DNA from: Pseudomonas fluorescens
GTDB taxonomy: Bacteria; Pseudomonadota; Gammaproteobacteria; Pseudomonadales; Pseudomonadaceae
Length of the DNA stretch: 64,000 nucleotides
Direction of reading: 5' to 3'
Assembly (NCBI RefSeq): GCF_002022275.1
Contig: NZ_MSDF01000054.1
Span: 85,737 to 149,736, forward strand
Shown in pieces: positions 55,389-64,000 of the stretch (its first letter is position 1; every line of letters starts with the position of its first letter). The translations under genes were made by a program, and so were the position numbers. The notes under the pieces were generated by a model that was given only the letters and a program-made list of their open reading frames with translations, did no database searches and had not been told where the DNA came from.

Positions 55389-58028
55389 TCAGGCCTTTAA
55401 CGGAACATGCAGCAACAATGCCACCAACGCACTCCACCCAGTCTGATGCGAAGCCCCCAACCCACGCCCGGTCTCCCCATGGAAATATTCGTGGAACAAC
55501 ACCAGATCGCGGCTCGCAGGGTCAGCCTCCAGCTGCGCATACCCGGCCATTGAAGGGCGCAAGCCGTTTTCATCGCGTAGAAATAATCGGGTCAGACGTT
55601 GACTGAGGCTGTCCGCCACTTCCTCCAAAGAAGCCAAGTAACCGCTGCCCGTCGGGTATTCCACCGAAAAGTTGTCCGCGTAGTACCGGTGAAACTCACG
55701 CAGCGATTCGATCAGCATGTAGTTCACCGGCATCCACAACGGCCCGCGCCAGTTGGAGTTGCCGCCGTACAAACGCGAGTCGGATTCACCCGGCTGGTAA
55801 CGCGCGCACAGCGTGTCGCCGTTCATCTTCAACGCCAGCGGTTGCTCGGCGAATGACTTGGACAAGGAGCGCACACCAAAGGCCGACAGGAACTCCTTGT
55901 CATCGAGCATGCGCCGCAGCAGGTCCTTGGTCCGTTCGCCGCGCAACAGCGCCAGCAACAGGCGGTTGCCCTGCCCCGGCTCATTCCAGCGCGACACCAG
56001 TTTGGCCAGGTCCGGCCGGTGCTTCATGAAACCCAACAAGCGTTCGCGCAACCCCTCCAGCCCTTCATGCTCACGCTGCTCCAGCACCAGCACTGCAAAC
56101 AGCGGCATCAGGCCGACGATGGAGCGCAGGCGCACCGGCTCGTTCTGGCCGTCGGGACGGTGCAGCACGTCGTAGAAAAACAGGTCCTGCTCATCCCACA
56201 AGCCTTCGGCATTGTCGTCGACGCGGTTGATGGCGCCGGCGATGTAGAGGAAGTGCTCGAAAAACTTTACCGAGATATCCACGTACACCGCATTGCGCTT
56301 GGCCAGCTCCAGGCCAATGCGCATCAGGTCCAGCGCATAGGCGGCAACCCACGCGGTGCCGTCGGCCTGATCCAGCTGATAACCCGGCGGCAGCGTGGCC
56401 GAGCGGTCGAACAAGGCGATGTTGTCCAGGCCCAGAAAACCGCCCTGGAACAGGTTGCGACCTTCAGCGTCCTTGCGGTTCACCCACCAGGAAAAATTCA
56501 GCAGCAGTTTATGGAAAATCCGCTCCAGAAAATCCATGTCGCCTACACCGGTCAGCGCTTTGTCTTGCTGATACACGCGCCAACTGGCCCAGGCGTGTAC
56601 CGGCGGGTTGGCGTCGTCAAAGCGCCATTCATATGCCGGCAACTGACCGTTGGGGTGCATGAAACGGTCTTTCACCAACAGCAGCAGCTGTTGCTTGGCG
56701 TAGCCCGGGTCGATCAGCGCAATCGCCACTGCCTGAAAGCCTTGGTCCCACGAGGCGTACCACGGGTATTCCCAGGTGTCGGGCATGGACAGGATGTCGA
56801 AGTTCGACAGGTGCCGCCAATGGGTATTGCGGATGTGCAGGCGCTCCGGCGGCGGCGCGGGTTGGGCCGGGTCGCCGTCGAGCCATTGGTTCACGTCGAA
56901 ATAGTAGAGCTGTTTGGACCACAGCAAACCGGCCAGGGCCTGGCGCTGCACATTGCGCGCATCGTTATCGGCGATGCCTTGTTGCAGGGCTGCGTAGAAG
57001 TCATCAGCCTCTTGCCGGCGCGCTTCGAACAGCTTGCGTGCATTGACCTCGGGCGCGTCCGTGGGGGCAAAGCGCAGGTACAGGGTTTTGCTTTCCTGGC
57101 CCGCCAGCTCAAGGGTAAACCGCGCGGCCACCTTGGTGCCCGCGTCACGGCGAATGGCCGACTGGACGCCGTCCACCACGTAATCGTTGATGCCATCCTT
57201 GAACGTCCCGAGTGCCGCCAGCCCGTCCAGCTTGGGGTAGTTGCTTTCGTTTTCGCAGAACAGCCACTCCACCCCGTCCTGGCCCCAGGCGCTGAGGTGA
57301 CGATCGGTCAGTTCGTGGTGACGGGCCAGCACGTGATCGCCCTCCAGCGTCAACTGCGGTTTGGCCGCGTCGAAGGTCCAGCTCCAGTCATTGCGCGCCC
57401 ACAACTGCGGCAGCACCTGCAGGCGCGTCGGCTGGTCCGCGCGGTTATGCACGGTGACGCGCATGAAGATATCGTCGGGCTGATGCTTGGCGTATTCCAC
57501 GCTGACATCGTAATAGCGGTTGTCCTCAAACACGCCGGTATCGAGCACCTCGTACTCGGCATCTTCGAGGCCGCGCCGGGCGTTTTCGTTGATCAGGTCG
57601 GCGTAGGGAAAGGCCGCGTGGGGGTATTTGTAGAGCATGCGCATGTAGGCATGGCTCGGCACGCCATCGACGAAAAAGTACAGCTCCTTGACGTCTTCAC
57701 CGTGGTTGCCTTCAGCGTTGTTCAGGCCGAACAGGCGTTCCTTGATGATCGCATCGCGCTCGTTCCAGAGCGCCAGGCCCAGGCACCAGCGTTGCGCCTT
57801 GTCGCTGAAACCGGCCAGGCCGTCTTCGCCCCAGCGGTAGGCGCGGCTGCGGGCATGTTCATGAGGGAAGTACGTCCAGGCGTCGCCGTCTGCGCTGTAG
57901 TCTTCGCGCACCGTGCCCCATTGGCGTTCACTTAAATAAGGGCCCCACTCGCGCCAGCGTTCGGCGTCCGGGGTGGCCAGGCGTTGGCCTTCGATTGTTT
58001 CAAGGATGTGGGTGGGCGTAGCCGGCAT
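55389..58028 (-). CDS. MGH1-like/GH63-type glucosidase
   Basis: 879 residues, no signal peptide. N-terminal ERWREWGPYLSERQWGTVREDY and ENESNYPKL lead into an alpha/alpha-barrel region with SMPDTWEYPWYASWDQGFQAVA, FDDANPPVHAWASW and NSNWRGPLWMPVNYM, the pattern of the MGH1-like/GH63 glucosidase family. The Asp in ASWDQGF is the likely catalytic acid. The cytosolic location suggests it trims short glucosides such as glucosylglycerate or trehalose-like compounds; the substrate is uncertain. The start at 58028 has GGAGGAT upstream. Confidence 0.78.
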   Translation of the reverse strand: MPATPTHILETIEGQRLATPDAERWREWGPYLSERQWGTVREDYSADGDAWTYFPHEHARSRAYRWGEDGLAGFSDKAQRWCLGLALWNERDAIIKERLFGLNNAEGNHGEDVKELYFFVDGVPSHAYMRMLYKYPHAAFPYADLINENARRGLEDAEYEVLDTGVFEDNRYYDVSVEYAKHQPDDIFMRVTVHNRADQPTRLQVLPQLWARNDWSWTFDAAKPQLTLEGDHVLARHHELTDRHLSAWGQDGVEWLFCENESNYPKLDGLAALGTFKDGINDYVVDGVQSAIRRDAGTKVAARFTLELAGQESKTLYLRFAPTDAPEVNARKLFEARRQEADDFYAALQQGIADNDARNVQRQALAGLLWSKQLYYFDVNQWLDGDPAQPAPPPERLHIRNTHWRHLSNFDILSMPDTWEYPWYASWDQGFQAVAIALIDPGYAKQQLLLLVKDRFMHPNGQLPAYEWRFDDANPPVHAWASWRVYQQDKALTGVGDMDFLERIFHKLLLNFSWWVNRKDAEGRNLFQGGFLGLDNIALFDRSATLPPGYQLDQADGTAWVAAYALDLMRIGLELAKRNAVYVDISVKFFEHFLYIAGAINRVDDNAEGLWDEQDLFFYDVLHRPDGQNEPVRLRSIVGLMPLFAVLVLEQREHEGLEGLRERLLGFMKHRPDLAKLVSRWNEPGQGNRLLLALLRGERTKDLLRRMLDDKEFLSAFGVRSLSKSFAEQPLALKMNGDTLCARYQPGESDSRLYGGNSNWRGPLWMPVNYMLIESLREFHRYYADNFSVEYPTGSGYLASLEEVADSLSQRLTRLFLRDENGLRPSMAGYAQLEADPASRDLVLFHEYFHGETGRGLGASHQTGWSALVALLLHVPLKA

Positions 58029-58110
58029 CGGATCCTCCATCACTGACACAGTGACGGCCAGTGTAGAACCCATCCGCCTGCGGATGCACATGAAGAGTCA
58101 CCCAGCCGCC

Positions 58111-58150
58111 AAAAAGACTGAAGGCCGCGGATGAGGCGGCCTTCAGTTTT
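58111..58150 (-). terminator. Rho-independent terminator of the OprD gene
   Basis: Perfect 12-base stem ACTGAAGGCCGC / GCGGCCTTCAGT with a 7-base loop; on the minus strand it is followed by TCTTTTT, 39 bases after the porin stop. Confidence 0.85.
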
Positions 58151-58185
58151 ACAGCACTCCAGATGGGGAGTTTTGCAGCGCGTTC

Positions 58186-59595
58186 TTAGAAGATCGCGTA
58201 GGTATAGTTGAAGATCAGGCGAGTTTGGTCCTGATCGGCAGTGCCGGTGTTGTGACCTTTGTAAGTACCGGTCCGGAACGTGGTGCCGAAGCCTTTGAGC
58301 GGGCCTTGCTGCACGACGTAATCCAGGCGGAAGTCGGTTTCATTTTCTTTCTGGTCAGCGCCGCCAGCCACTTTGGACTTGATGTCGGTACCGTCCAGGT
58401 AGGCGATGGATGCTTTCAGGCCCGGTACATAAGCCTTGAAGTCATAGGTGTACTGACCAAAGTTGACTTGCTCGCCAGCGCGGGAGAACTGCCCAACCAC
58501 GGCGTCGGTGAACAGGTAGAAGTCGCTGCCGCCCGCGCCTTGTGCGTGAGGATCAGCGATGCTGCCCTGGTTGACCCAGACGAAGCCGCCGTCATCACTC
58601 ACGCCGATGTGGCCGAGCATCAGGCTGCTGCCACCCAACTGGTAGGTGAACGCGGCGCTGTAGGTTTTGTTGTCCACTTCGCCTGCGTGTTTGGCATAGC
58701 CGCCGTTGTTGTTGAACGCGTAGCCGGCGGAGCCGTTCTTGCCGTCGCTGGTGCTGTCGAAGTAGCGCAGGTCAGTCTTGAACGACTGATCGTTGCCCAG
58801 CGGCAGTATGTGAACCAGGCCGAAGTAGTTCTGTTTGTAGAAGTCTTGCAGGTCGGCGTAGTAGTACTGCAACGTCAGGTTTTTAGCGATGGCGTTGTCG
58901 GACGAACCGAAAGGCTTGTAGTCCACACCGCCGAATTTGAAGTCGTCACTGTCGCGGGTCGCGCCGGCAACGCTCAAGCCGGTGGAGTTGCTGGACGCAC
59001 GGCCTTCGGCCCGGTTCAACTCGCCACCGGTGAAGGTGACGTTCGGGATGTCGCTGGAGGTCAGGATGCCGCCATCAAAGGTCTGCGGCGCTACGCGGCT
59101 GTCGTTCGACACCAGAATAGGCAACACCGGGGCCAAACCGCCACCGACGTGCAATTCAGTCTGGGAAATGCGGAACTTCACGTTACCCGCAGCACGACCG
59201 AATGAGTCAGCCGGCTCGGTGCCGTTGTTTTTGGTCGGGAAGAAGCTGTTGCCGTTGCCGGACAAGCCTGGGCCCGCCGTGTGGCCATCGCCACCGTCCA
59301 GACGCAGGGCGCCGAACGCCATCACGTCGAAACCGACCCCGAGGGTGCCTTGGGTGAAGCCGGATTTGTAGTCAAAGCGCAGCAGTGTTGCTGCTTCGCG
59401 CAAATCGTTGCTGGTCCCCGAACGATTGTCTGCGCTGTAGTACATGGTCCGCGAGCTGATAGCTGCGTGGCTGTCTTCCAGGAAGCCGCTGTGTCCGGTA
59501 CCTGTGCCCAGCGAACCCAGCCCGAAATCATCGGCGCTGGCTTGTTGTGCGAGCAAGGCGGCGGTGATGGATAACGCCAGTGTAGAAATTTTCAT
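58186..59595 (-). CDS. OprD-family outer-membrane porin
   Basis: 469 residues: signal peptide (ITAALLAQQASA), mature start DDFGLGSLGTGTGHSGFLEDSHAAISSRTMYY, then alternating amphipathic strands ending in an aromatic C-terminus (FNYTYAIF), as in OccD/OccK channels of pseudomonads. These take up specific small carboxylates or amino acids. The substrate is unknown here; no transport or catabolic gene adjoins except HglS on the other side of the divergent promoter region. Confidence 0.88.
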   Translation of the reverse strand: MKISTLALSITAALLAQQASADDFGLGSLGTGTGHSGFLEDSHAAISSRTMYYSADNRSGTSNDLREAATLLRFDYKSGFTQGTLGVGFDVMAFGALRLDGGDGHTAGPGLSGNGNSFFPTKNNGTEPADSFGRAAGNVKFRISQTELHVGGGLAPVLPILVSNDSRVAPQTFDGGILTSSDIPNVTFTGGELNRAEGRASSNSTGLSVAGATRDSDDFKFGGVDYKPFGSSDNAIAKNLTLQYYYADLQDFYKQNYFGLVHILPLGNDQSFKTDLRYFDSTSDGKNGSAGYAFNNNGGYAKHAGEVDNKTYSAAFTYQLGGSSLMLGHIGVSDDGGFVWVNQGSIADPHAQGAGGSDFYLFTDAVVGQFSRAGEQVNFGQYTYDFKAYVPGLKASIAYLDGTDIKSKVAGGADQKENETDFRLDYVVQQGPLKGFGTTFRTGTYKGHNTGTADQDQTRLIFNYTYAIF

Positions 59596-59883
59596 TAACG
59601 ACGGCCCCTAAACATATTTTTATGTGCGGTGTGTGCAGAACAGCTTTCATCCCTAACAAACGTGACGATTGTTTCATGACGGCCCCGGCGCTCCTCGTGA
59701 AGAATTAGTTAGGAAAACCCCCTCGAAAATGAAATTTCACGGCCGCCGTTTTTTGTAATATTTGCGTCATTTCATTCGCTGAAAGAATGAAGTCCTGAAG
59801 ATTCTTCGTTTGCGAAGCCGCGTCCAGCCCAACAAAATCCAGACAAAGGCTCTGCCTCCCCCAACGCGTTCAGGAATTTTTCT

Positions 59884-61260
59884 ATGCCAACCGTCGCTTA
59901 TGTCAGCCCCGACGACATCCGCAAGGGTTTCTCCAGGGCCATGTCCGACATGTACCGAGATGAAGTTCCACTGTATGGCGCGCTGATGGAGCTGGTGGCC
60001 GAGACCAATGCAGGGGTTCTGGAGGGCGATCAGGCACTGGCTGCGCACCTGCAACGCACCGGGGAAAACCAGCGTCTGGACATGGAACGCCACGGCGCCA
60101 TTCGCCTGGGCACTGCGGCGGAATTGGCCACCATCGGCCGACTGTTTGCGGTGATGGGCATGCAGCCGGTGGGCTATTACGACCTGACGCCAGCGGGTGT
60201 GCCGGTGCATTCCACGGCGTTTCGTGCCGTGCATGAGCAATCACTGCAAACCAGCCCGTTTCGCGTGTTTACCTCTTTACTGCGCCTGGAACTGATCGAA
60301 AACCTTGAGCTGCGTGCGTTCGCCGAGCGTGCGTTGGCCAAACGCTCGATCTTTACGCCAGGCGCCCTGGCGCTGATCGAGAAGGCCGAACGGGATGGCG
60401 GCCTGAGCGCAGAAGACGCCGAAGCCTTCATCGGCCAGGCCCTTGAGACTTTCCGCTGGCACCACACCGCCACCGTCACCGGCGCTCAATACCAGCAGCT
60501 CAGCGACCAGCACCGTTTGATCGCCGACGTGGTCGCATTCCGTGGGCCGCACATCAACCACCTGACCCCTCGCACCCTGGACATCGATCAGGTGCAGGCC
60601 GCCATGCCCGGCAAAGGCATCACGCCCAAAGCCGTGATCGAAGGGCCGCCGCGCCGCCACTGCCCGATCCTGCTGCGCCAGACCAGCTTCAAGGCGCTCG
60701 ACGAGCCCATCGCCTTCACTGACGCAAAGGGCAGCCACAGCGCGCGCTTCGGTGAAATCGAGCAACGCGGCGTGGCGCTGACGCCCAAGGGTCGCGCGCT
60801 GTATGACGAACTGCTGAACGCCGCGCGCGACGAACTGGGCGCTTTCCCGAATGAGGGCAACGCCACGCGTTATATGCAATTGATGGAGCAGCACTTCCAG
60901 GCGTTCCCGGATGACCACGCGCAGATGCGTGAACAGGATTTGGCCTACTTCCGCTACTTCGCCACCGAAAGAGGCCTGGCGGCACGCGGTGCAGCGGGCC
61001 AACCGCGCACGTTGGAAGCTCTGATCGCCGCGGGGCACGTCGATGTGGAGCCCTTGGTGTATGAGGATTTTCTGCCGGTGAGTGCGGCGGGGATCTTTCA
61101 GTCCAACCTGGGCGACACGGCGCAGAGTCACTACGCGGCCAATTCAAACAAGGCTGAATTCGAGCAGGCACTGGGGCGTCAGACGCTTGATGAATTGAAG
61201 TTGTATGGCGAGACGCAGCAACGCTCGATTGAGGCGTGTACGCAGGCGCTGCTGGCGTGA
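59884..61260 (+). CDS. hglS: 2-oxoadipate dioxygenase/decarboxylase (HglS, DUF1338)
   Basis: 458 residues of the DUF1338 family. P. putida HglS, of similar length, converts 2-oxoadipate to D-2-hydroxyglutarate with Fe(II) in D-lysine catabolism. His70 (MERHGAIR, with Arg74) and His226 (HINHLTPR) fall exactly at the numbered metal and substrate positions known for that enzyme, and the third ligand is probably a Glu in FGEIEQRG near residue 291-293. The other lysine-pathway genes are not adjacent. GGAATT precedes the start. Other DUF1338 members of unknown substrate are possible, but length and residues favour HglS. Confidence 0.82.
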   Translation: MPTVAYVSPDDIRKGFSRAMSDMYRDEVPLYGALMELVAETNAGVLEGDQALAAHLQRTGENQRLDMERHGAIRLGTAAELATIGRLFAVMGMQPVGYYDLTPAGVPVHSTAFRAVHEQSLQTSPFRVFTSLLRLELIENLELRAFAERALAKRSIFTPGALALIEKAERDGGLSAEDAEAFIGQALETFRWHHTATVTGAQYQQLSDQHRLIADVVAFRGPHINHLTPRTLDIDQVQAAMPGKGITPKAVIEGPPRRHCPILLRQTSFKALDEPIAFTDAKGSHSARFGEIEQRGVALTPKGRALYDELLNAARDELGAFPNEGNATRYMQLMEQHFQAFPDDHAQMREQDLAYFRYFATERGLAARGAAGQPRTLEALIAAGHVDVEPLVYEDFLPVSAAGIFQSNLGDTAQSHYAANSNKAEFEQALGRQTLDELKLYGETQQRSIEACTQALLA

Positions 61261-61417
61261 AATAGAGATGCCCACCCGGCTCACCAGCGCATTCCTTGCG
61301 CCGAAACAGCCCCCAGAGCCGAGTGGACGGGGCGCATCATATTCAGTCAAAAGCGCCTTGTCCCTCAGACAATTCTGAACAAATGTGTCCGCGGCCTGTA
61401 GGACCACGGACGCTCAT

Positions 61418-61642
61418 TCACCCCAACCGTCCCACAATCTCGTCTTTGATCAACAGTCGCTTCTTCTTCAGCTTCTCCACGTCCTCATCGCTGGCAGTGG
61501 CCGCCTCGGCCTTGAGTACTTCGCCATCAGCCGCGTCGTATTGGGTGAACAGCGAGTCCAGCCGTTTATCACTCGCCCTGCGTTCGTGTACGACATCCTT
61601 GCTCAACCCCAAATCCTGATACAGGTCGTGTTTCACTGGCAT
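61418..61642 (-). CDS. DUF465/YdcH-like small protein
   Basis: 74-residue, highly charged, mostly helical protein (HDLYQDLGLSKDVVHERRASDKRL, then DVEKLKKKRLLIKDEIVGRL), the pattern of the YdcH/DUF465 family, of unknown function. GGAGG is placed six bases before the ATG at 61642. Convergent with hglS and divergent from the transketolase gene. Confidence 0.8.
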   Translation of the reverse strand: MPVKHDLYQDLGLSKDVVHERRASDKRLDSLFTQYDAADGEVLKAEAATASDEDVEKLKKKRLLIKDEIVGRLG

Positions 61643-61817
61643 GGAATACCTCCGCAAGTTGATCAATGGCCTACCCTCTTGAAGCTAGCCCATTGCACGG
61701 GGTCTTGTCATGTGCAGGATCAATCTGTCCCCGTTCGTCGCACCACGGGCGATGGGATCAAACCTTTGACGCAGCCTGCCCTCCACTGTAAATCGCCACC
61801 CGAGGGAGACCGGTTTC

Positions 61818-63875
61818 ATGACTCACGCTGCCACCGCCGTCGACACCCAATGCATCAACACTCTTCGCACCTTGGCCATGGACGCCGTGCAGAAGGCCAA
61901 CTCCGGCCACCCAGGCACGCCCATGGGCCTGGCGCCGGTGGGCTATACGCTGTGGAGCCGCTTCCTGCGTTACCACCCCGAACATCCCGACTGGCCCAAC
62001 CGTGACCGTTTTGTGTTGTCGGTAGGGCACGCGTCGATGCTCCTGTATTCATTGCTGCACCTGGCCGGCGTGGTGGAGATTGACGCCCACGGCAAGCGTT
62101 CCGGCCAGCCTGCGATCAGCCTGGACGACATCAAGCAATTCCGTCAGGCCGACTCGAAAACCCCGGGCCACCCCGAATACCGCATGACCACCGGCGTGGA
62201 AACCACCACTGGCCCGCTTGGCCAGGGCTGCGCCAATAGCGTCGGCATGGCCATGGCCGAGCGCTGGCTGGGTAAGCGCTTCAATCGCGACGGCCAGGTG
62301 CTGTTCGACTACAACGTCTACACCCTGTGCGGTGACGGCGACATGATGGAAGGCATCAGCAGCGAAGCCGCGTCACTGGCCGGGCATTTGAAGCTGGAAA
62401 ACCTGTGCTGGATCTACGACAACAACACCATCAGCATTGAGGGCCATACCGAGCTGGCGTTCAGTGAAGATGTGATCAAGCGTTTCCAGGCTTACGGCTG
62501 GCACACCTTGCACGTCACCGACGCCAACGACTTGCAGGCGCTGAGCACGGCGCTGGAAACCTTCCAGGCAAATACCGGCGCGCCAACCCTGATCGTGGTC
62601 GACAGCGTGATCGGCTACGGCTCGCCGCACAAACACAATACCTCTGCCGCCCATGGCGAGCCGTTGGGCGAGGAAGAAATTCGCCTGACCAAGGCGGCGT
62701 ATGGCTGGCCCGAAGATTCCAGTTTCCTGGTGCCGGATGAAGCCCGCACCGTGTTGCGTGACGCGCTGCTCGAGCGAAGCCAACCGCTGTACGAGGCCTG
62801 GACCGGGCACCTGACGCAGCTTGAACAGTACGAACCGGAACTCGCCGACGAACTGCGCCGCATGCGCGCCGGGGAAATGCCGGAGCATTGGCAGGACGAA
62901 TTGCCGAGTTATTCGGCGGATGCCAAAGGCGTTGCCAGTCGTGCGTCGGGCGGTGAAGTGCTGAATGCCTTCGCCCAACAGATCCCCTGGCTGCTCGGTG
63001 GTTCGGCGGATTTGTCGCCTTCGACCAAAACCAACCTCACCTTCGACGGCGCCGGGCGTTTCAGTGCTGACGACTACAGCGGGCGCAACCTGCACTTCGG
63101 CATCCGCGAGCACGCCATGGGCGCGATCGCCAACGGCATGGCGCTGTCGTACCTGCGGCCGTACACCTCGACGTTTCTAGTGTTCAGCGACTACATGAAA
63201 CCGCCAATCCGGTTGGCGGCGATCATGGAGTTGCCGGTGGTGTTTGTGTTTACCCATGACTCGATTGGCGTGGGTGAAGATGGGCCGACGCACCAGCCGA
63301 TCGAGCACTTGACCCAATTGCGCGCCACGCCTGGGCTGCTGACGCTGCGACCGGGTGATGCCAATGAAACGCTGGAACTGTGGAAGGTGGCGCTGGCGCA
63401 GACTCATCGGCCGAGTTGCCTGGTGTTGTCGCGCCAGGCTCTGCCGACCCTGGACCGTACGAAGTATGCGGCGGCGTCCGGTGCGGCCAAAGGCGCTTAT
63501 GTGTTGGCCGCGGGTGAACAGCCGAAGGTGCTGTTGCTGGCGACGGGCAGTGAGGTCAGCCTGGCGGTGGCGGCTTATGAGCAGCTGAAAGCTGACGGGA
63601 TTGCGGCGCAGGTGGTGTCGATGCCGAGCTGGGAGTTGTTTGAGGATCAGGATCAGGCGTATCGCGACAGCGTGTTGCCACGCGCCGTGAAAGCACGGGT
63701 GGTGGTGGAACAGGCTGGGCCTTTGGGCTGGGATCGGTATGTGGGGCAGTCGGGGGCCAAGGTGGTGATGAACAGCTTTGGTGCTTCGGCGCCGTTGCCC
63801 AAGTTGCAGGAGAAGTTTGGGTTTACGGTTGAGCATGTGGTGAGGGTGGCTAAAGAGCAGATTGGGTTGGGTTGA
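61818..63875 (+). CDS. tkt: Transketolase
   Basis: 685-residue thiamine-diphosphate enzyme. The N-terminal MDAVQKANSGHPGTPMGLAPVGYTLW, the TPP motif GDGDMMEGISSEAASLAGHLKLENL with IYDNNTISIEG, HFGIREHAMGAIANGMAL and DSIGVGEDGPTHQPIEHL are all present, so it should be active. It moves two-carbon units in the non-oxidative pentose phosphate pathway. The early segment reads SVGHASMLLYSLLHLAG where typical enterobacterial enzymes have S-N-G-H-G-S-M, suggesting a distinct subgroup, perhaps a second isozyme. Erythrose 4-phosphate, the predicted product of the tetrose cluster 12 kb away, is one of its substrates; that link is speculative. Confidence 0.9.
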   Translation: MTHAATAVDTQCINTLRTLAMDAVQKANSGHPGTPMGLAPVGYTLWSRFLRYHPEHPDWPNRDRFVLSVGHASMLLYSLLHLAGVVEIDAHGKRSGQPAISLDDIKQFRQADSKTPGHPEYRMTTGVETTTGPLGQGCANSVGMAMAERWLGKRFNRDGQVLFDYNVYTLCGDGDMMEGISSEAASLAGHLKLENLCWIYDNNTISIEGHTELAFSEDVIKRFQAYGWHTLHVTDANDLQALSTALETFQANTGAPTLIVVDSVIGYGSPHKHNTSAAHGEPLGEEEIRLTKAAYGWPEDSSFLVPDEARTVLRDALLERSQPLYEAWTGHLTQLEQYEPELADELRRMRAGEMPEHWQDELPSYSADAKGVASRASGGEVLNAFAQQIPWLLGGSADLSPSTKTNLTFDGAGRFSADDYSGRNLHFGIREHAMGAIANGMALSYLRPYTSTFLVFSDYMKPPIRLAAIMELPVVFVFTHDSIGVGEDGPTHQPIEHLTQLRATPGLLTLRPGDANETLELWKVALAQTHRPSCLVLSRQALPTLDRTKYAAASGAAKGAYVLAAGEQPKVLLLATGSEVSLAVAAYEQLKADGIAAQVVSMPSWELFEDQDQAYRDSVLPRAVKARVVVEQAGPLGWDRYVGQSGAKVVMNSFGASAPLPKLQEKFGFTVEHVVRVAKEQIGLG

Positions 63876-63910
63876 GATTGTGTATATATCCATTGTTTGG
63901 GTGATGGCTG

Positions 63911-64000
63911 ATATGGGTTCCGCCCTTACGGCGGGTCACTTTTGGAAAAGAGCCCCAAAAGTAACCAAAAGGGCTCTTGCCCCAACACTCGGCACCTCGC
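63911..64000. repeat. Dispersed intergenic element with stem-loops (cut by window end)
   Basis: GGTTCCGCCCTTACGGCGGG followed by CACTTTTGG and then AAGAGCCC (63948-63955) pairing with GGGCTCTT (63971-63978). I recall similar CGCCCTTACGG... AAGTAACCAAAAG sequences in many proteobacterial intergenic regions; their role is unknown. Two stem-loops are evident and no credible gene is present. Confidence 0.5.

Overview
The window looks like chromosomal DNA of a fluorescent pseudomonad (Pseudomonas fluorescens group). The reasons are the gene families (OprD porin, HbcR/BdhA hydroxybutyrate locus, HglS, YejABEF), the generally high GC with strong antisense reading frames, and at least ten intergenic Pseudomonas REP pairs built on a GTGGGAGCGGGCTTG-type or GTGGGAGCTGGCTTG-type core. 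I see no tRNA, rRNA, CRISPR array, transposase or phage gene. All family assignments come from reading motifs by eye; no database search was run.

Layout. (1) 1-4363: a broken H2-like type VI secretion locus. An FHA gene (cut by the window edge), a tiny lipoprotein and an intact Sfa-type sigma-54 activator remain. The first ~75 codons of tssA are joined out of frame to the last ~276 codons of clpV, so everything normally between them (sheath and baseplate genes) is gone. A full-length hcp with a sigma-54-like promoter survives on the other side. (2) 4417-9764: aldo/keto reductase, DUF1543 protein, PotF-like binding protein plus class-III aminotransferase plus LuxR regulator, parvulin. (3) 9895-15422: complete yejABEF peptide/microcin C-type importer. 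(4) 15563-21539: 3-hydroxybutyrate catabolism: HbcR-type activator, GntP-family permease, BdhA, acetoacetyl-CoA synthetase, with a -24/-12 promoter and two upstream palindromes that look like the activator sites. (5) 21677-24537: hybrid histidine kinase and a second parvulin. (6) 24632-30450: two coupled genes with lower GC by eye: a 1547-aa DUF6543-type toxin-like protein and a 393-aa glycosyltransferase carrying the catalytic residues and spacing of clostridial TcdB. This is the most novel locus in the window. (7) 30511-37118: minus-strand cluster of KDG-type kinase, fold-III PLP deaminase, IclR regulator, RidA and a four-gene amino-acid ABC importer; I infer D-glucosaminate (2-amino-2-deoxygluconate) use.

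(8) 37452-39743: small secreted protein, thioredoxin-like protein, TerC/CBS membrane protein. (9) 39744-40344: repeat island with a perfect 29-bp inverted repeat flanked by an 82-bp direct duplication. (10) 40345-49485: SorC-type regulator, RpiB-type isomerase, ribose-class ABC importer, SDR and zinc dehydrogenases, and split DhaK/DhaL kinase. Together these look like a tetritol/erythrulose pathway ending in erythrose 4-phosphate. (11) 49678-52230: LysR regulator with a divergent DHA2-type efflux pump. (12) 52351-63875: SohB protease, histidine phosphatase, SCP2 protein, a membrane-anchored unknown, GH63/MGH1-like glucosidase, OprD porin, HglS (2-oxoadipate dioxygenase/decarboxylase), a DUF465 protein and a transketolase. 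The window ends in a dispersed repeat of unknown role.

Working together: regions 4, 7 and 10 are self-contained uptake-plus-catabolism modules, each with its own regulator, typical of a soil or rhizosphere generalist. The toxin pair and the decayed T6SS suggest turnover of host- or competitor-directed functions.
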